Source: Edolisoma coerulescens
Taxonomy: Eukaryota > Chordata > Aves > Passeriformes > Campephagidae
Direction: 5' to 3'
Length of the DNA: 64,000 nt
Assembly: GCA_013397115.1 (NCBI GenBank)
Contig: VWZW01001228.1
Span: forward strand, 124,001-188,000
In this document: one piece after another, positions 23,890 to 35,239 of the stretch
Numbering within the stretch: the stretch's first letter is position 1
How the letters are laid out: each line of letters begins with the position of its first letter
Translations under genes and position numbers: made by a program
Notes under the pieces: generated by a model
Told to the model about the DNA's origin: nothing
Database searches by the model: none
The model's input: the letters and a program-made list of their open reading frames with translations, nothing else

Positions 23890-26800
23890 AACTTTTTGCT
23901 GTTAGATTTAAAGTTCTTTATTTCAACAGGACATTTCCCTTACCCAGCATCTCACATTCTGATGCTTTAGGACAGGTTGGTCACAGCCCTGATGGCAGAA
24001 GCACCTCAGATCAGGAACTGGTTGGTCCCCACACCTTCCTCCACAGCATAACTCGTAACTGTGCATTGCTTGGGTCAGAGGTACATGATTTCAAGCTGCC
24101 ATCAGCCTCCTAATTGTTGAGCAAAGAAAATACACTTCCAGAGCATCTTTTTTTCTGGAGAGAGTCGGTTTTTAGACAAAAATCTAAACCAACTTGTCTC
24201 TTCAAATACACAAAAGGTTATTTTAACCTCTGTACTTTGCTCTCAATAGAGGAGAGAGCAGCATAAGAGTTCCTCTATGGCTTCTTCCAGTGAAAACAAC
24301 AAACAAAACCAAGTAATTTGAAGCACTGGTTTTGACAGTAATAATTCCAAACATATTATCTTTAACAAGAAAAGCTCTTAATGCATGTATTATATATCTA
24401 CTGAGGGGGTCCAGAATAAATCCCTCTGATAAAGCCACATCAATATGGTTGATGACTATTTTATATTTCTAATGTAATCCAAGCTTGTTTATCTCAGTGA
24501 AACTTCCTGTTTTCTGTGCATAACCTGAAATCACTTCTCCTCTAAATAAGATACAGAATAGAATACATCAAGGTCCTCATTTTGGTACAATCATCTATTT
24601 ATCCCTCATACAGGCCAGACCACAGCAGAGTTAAAGTGAGCAATGTGGAAAAATAACAGCTCTATGAATCAATAAGGGTAGTAAAAGTGCAGAGTATAAA
24701 GGACAGCCACTGCCTGGAGATTGTGGTCCAAGAATTCTTTCCACCGCGCCTCTCATTTATCTAACACCTACCTGTGATGAGAGCTTTTCCCTGAGCCAAG
24801 TTATTCTTCTGTAGTTTCTCTGGTGTTAGAGTCAGCTAAACTACAGAACTTGAGAGAGAATTGCATGAGAAACATATTTGCATTGATTTTACTAATACAC
24901 AACCAGCAGGATCAGAGAAAGCCTCTGGTCAGCTGGCAGAACATTTCACTCAACTTGCAGACTTTTGGCACATGTCTACAAATCCCCTTCTCCCTCCTTG
25001 ATAAAAAAATGCAACAAAATACACAAGTGAAAGCAAATTTTTTGCAACTTCCTTCAGAAGATAGTTACTATGTTTGACAGTTGCCTAATCTGAAAAGCTT
25101 TCTCTTCAGAAAACACTTAATGAATCACCATGCCTTAATATATTCAAGGAGGCATATACAGATTAATTTGCATCTTTAATTCAGTGTAGAGCAAGTAACA
25201 GGAGAGTTGCAGTTGCTGCCTATGCACCCATTTCATTCATTTAGAAGTCATATATTCTCCAAGAGCATCTACTATATATCAAATACTCTTGCACATTTCA
25301 CCATTCCAATTCACAAAAATCAGATTAATCTGATTGCAAATGGTTTTTGCCTTTACTAACATAAGTAATATTCATTGTATTGCTGCTATGGTTCACAGAA
25401 GGGAATAAAAATCTATACTGAGATTTTTAGCCCATTTTTGATTTCTGACCTAAGGTTACATACAGCCGGCTCCAGAAAAGGCACTGGGCTGGCCTCCAGG
25501 TCTGGCCACAGCCAACAACTGTAGGATGACATTGTTGAGACGTGTGAGCAACTGAGACCCTACTATTTGCTAGCAAACAAAATGGAAGGTTGGAGTTTCT
25601 AGGAGGTAGAAATTAACTTCAAAGTCAATAAGACAAATGTTTGATCAACTCAAATGTGTTATGCATTCACATGGAACTAAAATCTTCTGTACTTTGAAGT
25701 GATACACATCTGTATCAATAGCCAGTTTAAGAAGCAAAAGAAAATTATCCACAGGTAATCTTTGGAGTAAGATGCTAGTAACATGAGATTATACAAAACC
25801 ACCACAAAACAACCCAAGCAATGCCTACAGTCTGTTTGTGGAGATACCATCCACGAGGCACACTCAGTATGACACCTGTTGATCACAAGGAACAGGGATT
25901 CTTTTCCATCAGTTACTTCATAACGACAGAATTCAATTACAGCCACAAAATACAGCAGCAAAGTGCCCTCTGCCTGTCAGCTTCTTTCTGTGACAAGTCT
26001 AAGCACTAGACAAAAATAAGGATGAAAATATAATTGATTCTCGTGAAGAAAAAGGATTCAATTACAGCACCCAGAGCCCTGTACCAGCTGTATCCATAAA
26101 CCTTGATTTAATTGGCAGAAGTGGAAGACTTCAGAAGTCATAATGATAAGTACACAGACACGAAACAAGAAACTCCTAGGCAGTGCTTCTGTCTGGAAGA
26201 AAAAGGAGATAATACACTGAATAATGAGCTTTTCTGTTACCTAGGTTTTGATGGTGAGATTTTCAAGGTTATTGCCTAGTCAGACATTTAACAAACTTAA
26301 CAGTGTCCAAACCCAGATACCAAACAGGAGGGAAGCAGTGCAGTAAGGGGTTTATAACACAGGTGAAGATGCTTGGGTTAGCCTGAACTAGCACAAAACT
26401 GAGCACACAAGGAAGAAGCCCTGCAGTCTTTGTCCAGGGGACAGATCTGCCATGGCTGGCAGAATGGCTGATCAATATTCCCTTCTATAATGGGGATTCA
26501 CATCTATAATGACAGCACTGCTGGGCTCATCTCACACGTCCTGTCTTGCATAAACTCCTGCCTTAAGAGGGCTGCAGCCCAATCTGTCGAAGCTGAAAGA
26601 CAGTCCTTGAATACTTAAGCTTGGAGTAATGTAGATGAAAAAATAAAACCAGCTAGGGCTTTCTTGCACAAAAGTCCCCCAAGTTACTACTATTTCAGTT
26701 AGCTTATGGATGAGGAGGCGGGTGTTTCATTCTTCCCTTTTCTTCTACATGCTTCACGGGGGTCATGACAGTGGAACACACTTGAAGTTACTCAAAGCCT

Positions 26801-29204
26801 GTTGCTTTCTTAAACCTATTCTTTCCATCCCAGTATGAATATGGTTTCAGTCTGTTTGTTGAAGATGAAGCTCTGTCCCTTACTATTGTCCTCTTATGCC
26901 TTAACTCTTAGTTAATTTTTCTGAAAAAATGCATAAACTATACTAGCTGCAGCTCTCTTTTTCTCTCACCCAAAACACAAAATTCATATTTCCTTAAGGT
27001 CCTCTCTGAACTGGTATTTCCAGTACCTCAACTGAGACACTCAAAGTAAAGGCTTTAGCAGAAGTTGCATGATTTTTCCATCTTGCAAACAGAGCTGATA
27101 AAAATCACATTTATTCAGAGAAAGAGCCACAGCACACGGATCATATCGGATGGATAACTCCCAGCATGACTGGAATTTTCAGTAAACACAGCAAATGACA
27201 TACTAATAAAGCAGATGATAGATTTGGCACTTAGAGGGTTGCGGTTGTTTTTTTTTTTTTTTTTAGTTCCTTCTTCCTTCTCCCCTTCTTACTCAACTGG
27301 CAATCCTTTCCTGTACAGCATATAGAAATCAGACTAAGGAAAGACAAAACGCCCTGCCAAGGACTGTTCAATGACACAGGCAGGCTTCCACCTGGCTCTT
27401 CACTAATCCCTCAGCCAAAAACATTAATTGGTTCCAAACACCATCACAGAAAACCATCTTGAAGTCCAGCCTAAAATCCAGCCATTTTCTTACTAGGGGA
27501 GTATTTTTTTTTTTTCTGCACCATTCTCCACACCCCAAGTGCCAGCCATCTTCACATTCCTAAGGAATGCAACCCTGCAATATCACTAAAGACAAAATGC
27601 CAATCCAATTTTAGCTCCCGAGGCTTTGCAGTGATGGCTTGTGACAAGGGAATCCAGGCATGGTATGATTTCAAGACCTTAGATCTGAGCTGACAGCCCT
27701 GGGTAACGTTACCTCCACTGCTCCAAGCATCCCCAGACAGGAGGACACAAGCCTCCCTTGGGTCCTTCCAGCCATACACTGCTCACGCCTTCCCTTGCCT
27801 TTACCCTTCCTGGAGCTGCCAATACCTCCTGCTTGCTCTGTCTGCAAATCTGTGCTTAGCTCGTCCCTGAGTTTGAACCCTGCCCTGCGAGTTTACCAAT
27901 CCTCAGGACTTCTCTCATCACAAAAGCACCTCAGGTGCTTCTGCCGCTTCAGGGAATGCTCCCCACAGCAGTCTCAGTCCTTTGTCCTCAGCCTGACCCT
28001 TTTGTCCTTCCTTTTGTAAAAGTGTCTGTGACTGAATTCAGGCAAAAATAATTTTGATTTAAAAAGGCAGGAGAGATGAAAATCAGCTCTTTGTACTCAC
28101 TCATTTGTGTTTCAGCCCATTATTGGATTTTGATCATAATCTGTTTGCTTCTCTTTAGCTCAAGAGATTACTTTTTCCGTTTCAGGCCATGGTAATAAAA
28201 ATGTTTTCTCTTTCTTTTAACCATTTGAAAAACACTACCAAAATTTGAAACAGGGACTGAGCTCTGAAGCATGCCTGTTTAATTTAAAAACATTTTTAAA
28301 CAGACACAAATTCTTCAGTTTAAACAGTACCAAGACATGCAACGATATCTGTGTACATGTACACATTTCCACACCAACAAATTTCAGCCATACAGAATAA
28401 GGTGCACCCCAAAATGCCACTGAAGCCACTGATTTTACCTAAATCTAGAGCACATCATACATCACCACCACTTCCATATACCCTGATGAAGCAGTTGTGG
28501 GTGCCAGCAGGAACCCCTTGATTTACTTTGGAGGATCTTAACTCAGGCTTCAGTGTTGTCCTCCCAAATATCCTCATTTGCTGGCTCTGACCAGCAGGTG
28601 AGCATGAAATGGAGAGATCTGGATATCAGATGACAGATAAAAAAACATCTACTCAGAATACAGAAAAAAAATTGGAGTTTATTTTGTTTAAACATACATC
28701 TGCAAAATGTGTATATTCAATATTCAACTACAGTTAGTCTCCTGTAACTCCCAGCTTCCCCTGAAAGAATAATTTCCATCTGCTTTAACAATGTCTGAGA
28801 TCAAAGATTGGCTTGATTACGTCTTTTCAGCATGAGAACACTGTCACACACATAAGAAAAAAGAGTCAAAAAGTCAAATTTGCATTTTAAACTCAAAATA
28901 ACTGTCAAAACACTAAATACAGAAAGGCAGCCTTTACCTCAGTCATATCACCTGAAGCTGTCCTCAGAGGGAGAGCCAGTGAGAAGGGTGGGTGGATGAA
29001 GTTCAGCTGAGCACTCCCACAGACAGCAGAGAGGAAGGGAGGCAGGACTTTTGTTTCCCTACTTGGCCATCTCAGACTCACTTGAAGGCATGGGATAGCA
29101 TTGTTATTGACTGTCCCAAAAGATAAATCATTCCACCCTTGACAGAAGGAATTAATTCCTATTCATTTTATTATTTGCCATGACCAGTTTTCAGTCAAGG
29201 ACTG
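23890..29204. other. Unique noncoding DNA, nothing recognised
   Basis: No coding frame above about 95 codons and no recognisable repeat apart from a T17 run at 27248-27264 and a T11 run near 27507-27517. Several frames at 25677-26009 and 27552-28019 overlap on both strands and look random. Confidence 0.5.
27248..27264. repeat. T17 homopolymer
   Basis: Seventeen T in a row. On the minus strand this is a poly(A) run, but no recognisable retroposed sequence lies beside it. Probably a simple, length-variable mononucleotide repeat. Confidence 0.85.
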
Positions 29205-29809
29205 TGTCATGTTTTAACCCCAGACAGCAACAAAATCCCAAACTGCTGCTTTCTCACTCTCCTCCAGTGGGATGGGGGAGAGAATTCGAAGGGTAAAAAG
29301 GGAAAAAAACCTCATGGGTTGAGATAAAAGACAGTTTAACAATTACAGCAATATCCACACACACAAGCAAAGCAGAACAAGGGATTCATTCACCACTCCC
29401 CACTGGTGGCAGGTGTTCAGCCATCCTCAGGACAGCAGGGCTCCCTCACACATAACAGAGACTGGGGAAGACAAATGTCATCACTCTGAACATCCCCCCC
29501 CCAACGCTGCTGCTTCTTCCCCCTAGTTCATATGCTGAGCATGATGCCATATGGTCTGGAATATCCCTTGGGTCAGTTGGGATCAGCTGTCCCAGCTGTG
29601 TCCCCTCCCAACTCCTTGTGCATCCCCCAGAGCTCACCCACTGGTGAGGCTGGGCAAGAGGCAGAAAAGGCCTTGACTCTGTGCAAGCCCTGCTCAGCAG
29701 TAACCAAAACATCCCTGACTTATCAACACTGTTTTGGTCACAAATCCAAACAGCCCCAAACCATCTACTCTGAAGAAAAAAAAAACCTGTCCCAACCCAA
29801 ACCAGGACA
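29205..29809 (-). mobile_element. Avian ERV LTR, full length, minus strand
   Basis: A 605-bp block runs from TGTCATG (29205) to CCAGGACA (29809), with TG...CA ends. Read on the minus strand it follows the layout of a very common avian LTR family (I believe ERVL-class): it opens with TGTCCTGGTTTGGGTTGGGA, passes a phrase equivalent to ACAGCTGGGACAGCTGA, a TATA-like CATATGAA near 29530, and ACCCATGAGG then CCCATCCCACTGG, and closes with GGGTTAAAACATGACA. The canonical TATA is changed, and runs of C (29498-29507) and A (29777-29785) have grown. The flanks GACTG and TTCTG share only CTG, so any 5-bp target-site duplication has decayed. No internal retroviral genes adjoin it: a solo LTR. Confidence 0.88.
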
Positions 29810-32188
29810 TTCTGTTTCTGCTTAAAAGGGAATTAAGAGCATGCATTAAGCTTACTAATAAAACAGTTAACTGCCAAGAATGATGATAATGAACTTGACT
29901 ATACAGGAAAGAAGAGGAAAACACAGAAGATTAACATTTTAAACCCTGTAATTGCAAGAAGAAAAAATTCTCATGTTTAGCTGAGGATACTAGATTTGAA
30001 GTAGCAATAGAACAACCTCATGAAGTTGAAAAAACAACCAGACCCCCCCCAACCACGTGGTAAAGCACAGTGATTATATCACAGATGGCAGAGGACCAAG
30101 AAGCTGCACCTCACCAGCAACACTTACACAGATACTTAAACAGGCTAAATTTCTCATTCTACCTCTCCCATTAATTGCATTACTGCACCTTCCCATCTTT
30201 CCACAGGACTCAAAGTACTGGTTTAAGCAATGTGTCAAACAGATCCTGACATTTTCTTCATGACTTGCTTCTTGAATATGCTTGCCAAAAATCAATTATC
30301 AATAAAAGTCGAGAAGACGCAAAAAGTCAAGAAGGTGCAAATACAGGAATATTTTGCTTATGGGATTCATTCTCCACTTGCTTTAGTTGATGCAGAACCA
30401 GCCCTTATTTCCAGGAATCTCTTGCATCATTACACTGAACCAGTTACAGATATAGTACCGAAAATAAGCTGATCAATTCTTCTTAAATGATTTGCAGAAC
30501 CATCTAGAAGAACACAAACATTCAAAGTGCATGTTCCCAAGACATATTAGAATGCTAAACCCAGATTTCCAGGAGCTCTGCATCTCTTTTTCCTCATCTT
30601 GCAGCATGTCACTTTCTTGCTGTTAGAAGAAGATCAATAATAGAATTATTAGATCAACACTGTATTTCCTACATAACTTCTCTTCTGTACTATTTCAACA
30701 GAGGAAGTGTTAGTCTGCTAAAAGGTAGACTGCTCAACCACAGATATCTTGCCTCCATCAACCTGTAGGACTGGCCATTTCGATAGTGTTATCCCCAAAT
30801 TTATATCAAAAATCACCCCCNCCCTTGACATACATGATGTCCTCCCTGGTCTTCCCACGAAGAGATGAAGTACCACAAAGCCTGGAGAGCAATTCACATA
30901 AGAGAAATAACACAACAAAGGACAATGCAAGGACAGATATGGTGAAACAAGTTCTTGCACACACAGAGCACCAGCCTGCTCTGCACCCCTAACTGGGGAG
31001 GAGGGAAGTTAAATACACCACCTCCCTTTCCACAGCCTCCCCCTGTTTTCTCAAGAAGCAGCCTTCTTTTACAGACCTTAAACAAAATACACACCTTTTC
31101 CCCCACCCCCAAATAAAATCACCCATTCACATTAGTGAAGCTTAAAAAGATGTGGCTAAAGAGAATCAAAAGAGTGCAAACAGGAGGAGCAGACAACAGG
31201 TTATGTTTCCTTTGACATGGCACTTGCTGTATTTATGATCATCTTTAGAAAGACAGATCAAAGAGCAAGGATAAATCTGCAAAAGTCCTTAACTTTACCC
31301 TCCAATCTCACATAAATTCCGAATTATCATGATGTTTTTGAAGTCTTATGCAAATTCCCTTTTCTACTGCAGTAGAAGCAAAAACAATAAAAGGGAGAAA
31401 AGGATACTGGTATCTTCCAGAATACATTATTTTCAATATTCCAAGTAAAAGTTTATCCAGCTGCTGAACACAGCACTACATCCTCTGCATCAGTGAACTC
31501 CAATTTAACTTTTATTCCATGTCTAACCAAGGAAGCAGACCAAGACTACAGCATCTGAGGTTCTTGGTTAATGCATGCTGAGAGCTGTAATACCCACAAT
31601 CAGCTGAGAACTGAAGAGTGGAAACAGACTCCCACTAAAGCTGTCACTGAAGAACAATATATTAGGTGTTACCATGAATAGAGGATACATCAAGAGAGAG
31701 TATCATTTATATGACATGATAAACTTCCATCCTAGTGAATTAATATGGTGTTAAAAAAGGTGTTATAGAGCTCCTGCATCTGAACCTTTCCACACAACAT
31801 TCATTTACAAAACCACCTGAGCAGAATTTGTCTGTTCAATATGCTGCATATGGACATTTCAGTTGTGGCAATGAACAATTCATCTGTACCTATGAAAAGA
31901 CAAATGAAAAAATATTCCAGCAAAGAAAGTTGCATGCTTGGCAAAAGAAAACTATGAAGCTTGCATTTATTAAAAGGAACCAGTTTTTATTTCTATTCCT
32001 AACATTTCATCTGCTCTAATTCTGCATCTCAGAGAGCAATAAAAAGCAAACCAAGTGTTTTCTTTTTACCTGCTACCCACAGTTACAGTAAGTGAAATGA
32101 AAGTTTGTTAATATTAAAAATTTCCCTTAGTTAAATATTAGCTCACAGATACTGATACATTTTGTATCTTCAAATTAACCATATCATG
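29810..32188. other. Noncoding spacer between two opposed LTRs of one family
   Basis: No retroviral gag, pol or env fragment is recognisable here, so the flanking LTRs are not the two ends of one provirus; their opposite orientations say the same. Short unrecognised open frames (97 codons or fewer) occur on both strands. There is an ambiguous base at 30821 next to a C run. Confidence 0.55.
30821..30821. other. Ambiguous base (N)
   Basis: A single N lies inside a cytosine run, with five C before it and three after. Homopolymer runs are prone to sequencing error, so this is most likely an unresolved base in the assembly or a polymorphic site. Confidence 0.95.
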
Positions 32189-32545
32189 GTGTACTGGGAT
32201 GGAGTTAACTTCCTTCACAGCAGCCCAGATGGTGCTGGATTAAATAGCATTGGTAACTCATCAGTGTTTTGGCAACTGCTGAGCAGTGCTTGTAGAGCAT
32301 CAATGCTGCCTTTTTTTCCCAATTTGTCCCCTCAGTGAGTGGGGTGGGCAAGAGGCTGGGAGGCAATGCAGCTGGGACAGCTGACCCCAATTGCCCAAAG
32401 GGGTGACCCAGACCACAGAACACTAAACTCTGTGATTAAACCGGAGACAGCCTGCCCCAGGTAGCCATCGCTTATCATCAGTCTGATGGTGGGAGGTAAT
32501 GAGTGATTTCCTTTGCCTCCCATGTTTGTTTTTCTCTTCCTAATC
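32189..32545 (+). mobile_element. Fragment of the same avian LTR family, plus strand
   Basis: The plus strand here matches the minus-strand reading of the LTR at 29205-29809. Shared phrases in the same order include TTTTGGCAACTGCTGAGCAG (TTTTGGTTACTGCTGAGCAG in the other copy), GGGCAAGAGGCTGGGAGG, and CAGCTGGGACAGCTGACCCC, then a diverged part ending around TTCCTTTGCCTCCCATGTTT. The first few bases of the LTR and its 3' third are missing or unrecognisable, and the TATA region is altered. It is more diverged and truncated than its neighbour, so it is probably the older insertion. Confidence 0.8.
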
Positions 32546-33680
32546 CAAATTCAGTAAATCAGCATTCCTTCTCAATTTGTTTTTTGGTTTAGTTCTTGTG
32601 GCAGTGCACAAGAGGCCATGGAACTGTGTTGTGCCATGGAATGGAAGAAACTCAAAGGGCAGCCAAACAGGAGCATCTCTCAACAACTCCTAAAACCGTG
32701 CCCTAGGAAGTCAGGGAACATCCATTTTAGGAAACAAAATCTGTAATTTAAATTAGAGGAGCCAGCAGCTCATCTGTAAGTAGGGCTGCTGCAGACCAGG
32801 AGTCACAGCACAAGCTCCGCTGGACACACATCGTGCTAAACGCCATGAGAATTTGCCCTCGGACAAGGCTAGCAAACAACTGCTTCAATCAGAAAATGAG
32901 TCGAACAACTTCCAACTATTTCTAGTCCTCATCAAGCTGAAGCTTCCTAAGTGAATGAGACTGAAAATTCAGTTTCCTTCCCAGCTCTGCCTCTGATCTG
33001 ATCTAGACATAAATTGAAATCCATCAGACCATGACCAAATAGCAGAGCCAGTGCGCACTGCCACAGCCTCGCTGCTGGGCTCCACCTCCAGCACTGCACC
33101 ACCTCCTTATGCAGGTGTGAAACTGCTTGGGCAGGCTTTAGGTCTCTGCTTGGCTACCACCAGTTATCAGATCCCCAGAGTGCTGTATAACTCCCATTGA
33201 TTTAATTTTAAAGCCAGAAGTAGCAGAGTAACACATACTGCTCTCCAAACCCACAACAGGTTTTTTCTTTACTGATAGGCAATTTAAAAAACAAACAAAG
33301 ACATAAAAATTGCTCTTACTACAACAGACAAATGTTAGTACACAATTGTTACCTCATAACAACATATCATTATGTCATATCCTGATTTTGGGAAGCTAAT
33401 ACTTTTACCTACACAAATAAATAGGTGTAAGCAAAGAGGAGCAGAGTCCAGGTCTTCCATGTCTGCTCCTCCTCTGCCTTCAATTCACCTTGTTTGTTCC
33501 ATTTCTGTCTTGAAGAGATTACTATTATTTTCTACAGTGCCATAATCCTCCACAGAGATTCCAGGACCCAACGAAAAATAAACACATTATTAATAATAAA
33601 ATGATAACTTATATCAGAGTCAGAACAAGTCTTCATCTGAGCAGTTTTTAAAACCTTTTCTGTACAGGATTAAAACCTTC
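32546..33680. other. Unique noncoding DNA, nothing firmly recognised
   Basis: A phrase at about 32976-32998 (CCCAGCTCTGCCTCTGATCTG) recalls the core of MIR-type SINEs but the flanks do not support it. No open frame of note. Confidence 0.5.
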
Positions 33681-33870
33681 TATTTATTTATATAGAGCAT
33701 ATGTATATACACATTTGCATACCTACACATGTGTCTATGTAAATACTTGTATAGATACCCCATACACATTTGACATATATAATCTACAATTTTATAAATA
33801 CTGCATATCAGAACTTACAAAATTTACATATATATACACATATGCTTCATATATATTTTATCATATATAA
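33681..33870. repeat. TA/CA-rich low-complexity tract
   Basis: About 190 bases made almost entirely of alternating pyrimidine-purine words such as TATATA, CATATG and ATACAC. This is a degenerate (TA)n/(CA)n simple repeat. Such DNA melts easily and may be length-variable. Confidence 0.8.
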
Positions 33871-35119
33871 TGGTGACTGGTCACCTGCTTCCTCCAGACT
33901 GTTAAATCCATTTCTCTGTAGAGAAGCAATCCTTTTTCCAAAGGAAAAAACAGTGAGGGTGCCAAAAGCAGAAAGTGACAGAAAAGTCCAAAAGGTGAGA
34001 AGACAAACAACCACACTGATCCCACTTGCCAGGAGGAGGGCAGAAGCAGCAGGAGGAGCAGAGGCCCAGAGCACCGAGGGCTGGGAAGTCTGTGTGGGTA
34101 CCACCACTGCAGCTGGGAGCCTCAGCTCACACACTCCCTGTGGAGGATGACAGGGGTGACTGGGAAGCCCATAGAGAATATTCCAAACAGAAGAGCAGGA
34201 AAGAGTCCAAAATGGACTGTTCCAGAACGGAAATTCTGCCTTATTAACTTTCCCACCAGCTTTATTACCTCCCTTTTCAACTTGCTGCTTTATAAACCAA
34301 AGATGAGGCACTAAAACGGTGCATTTATGGACTTGGTGGTGCTGCATAAGCTTGTAACTCAGTAGACTTTATGACTGCAAGTCATTTGTATTGATTTATT
34401 TACTTCATTAGTGAGGGGAAGATGTAATTCTGCATTGATGGAGAATCAAATTGAAGAACGAATAGCTGATCAGGCATTTTAAAATCACATTTTGTAGTGA
34501 AGTTTTATAATGGCACATCCAAAATTAAATACTAAGAGCACAAACAATCTAAATCTAAAGTTAGAAACTTAAATCATTGATCTGATCTCTAGACAAATGA
34601 GTTATGCAGCTGCTTTACAAACCCTCACCCTACCTCCCCTACTTGATGAAGTTTTACAAGATGTGCTAATGTAATTATGAAAACTCTCTAATTGCATAAA
34701 CAACACTGCAAGTTTTTACTCCTGGGCTTTGAAGGCACGGTGTTGATTGAGACCAACAGGTTCCTATAAACATAGCTGGATGCTCAGGGAACTCCCTTCC
34801 TACCAGCCACTGTACACAATGCAGTAAAAACATTGTGCCTTTGAATCCCAAACCGTTTTGGCATTTTCCTTTGATGCAGGCTCTCCAGAAGCACTCTGGG
34901 ATAATTATCATTAAAGCAATAATTTGGCAAGCATGAAATATAACCTTTAAGTGGAAAATTAATCTTCCCAGACTAGGACATGTAAATATTTAATTCTAAG
35001 GAGCAAAAATTAAAACAAGAAGTTGGAAAAAGATGTGAGTCTATGAATAACAATACTCACCACCTTTCTGTTGGGCATCTCATAGTATAAAAGGATAAAT
35101 AAGCCTTATTTTCTTGATT
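33871..35119. other. Noncoding DNA with the longest open frame of the window
   Basis: A minus-strand open frame of 166 codons spans 33847-34347 and overlaps a 126-codon plus-strand frame (33770-34150). The minus frame runs out into the neighbouring TA/CA repeat at its 3' end. I recognise no domain in either. A locally higher G+C content at about 34030-34150 lowers the stop frequency, which is enough to explain both frames. Confidence 0.5.
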
Positions 35120-35239
35120 TAACTGTGGGAAAGGTGAGTGCAAATTGCTCAAGGCCACAGAACGAGCCAGAGGCGTAACCAAGGTGCAAGGCTGAGGCTC
35201 TTTATTCCCACTCCAGTACCCTGCTATTGCACCACACCT
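35120..35239 (-). mobile_element. MIR-like (tRNA-derived) SINE relic
   Basis: The plus strand reads as the complement of an old amniote MIR-type SINE: TTGCTCAAGGCCACAGAACG, then GCCAGAGGC, then TATTCCCACTCCAGTACCCT and GCTATTGCACCACACC. These match the familiar order 'tgacttgcccaaggtcacac', 'ggcagagc', and 'tcccagtccagtgccctatccactagaccacac'. The tRNA-like head would be at the high-coordinate end, so the element is on the minus strand. Substitutions and small indels are many, as expected for a family that stopped moving before birds diversified. Confidence 0.65.

Noticed and set aside
29205..32545. A single provirus bounded by the LTRs at 29.2 and 32.2 kb
   Set aside because: The LTRs are in opposite orientation, differ in decay, and no retroviral coding sequence lies between them.
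32976..32998. MIR-core-like CCCAGCTCTGCCTCTGATCTG
   Set aside because: A single short match without the neighbouring CAAGTCAC or tRNA-like head sequence.
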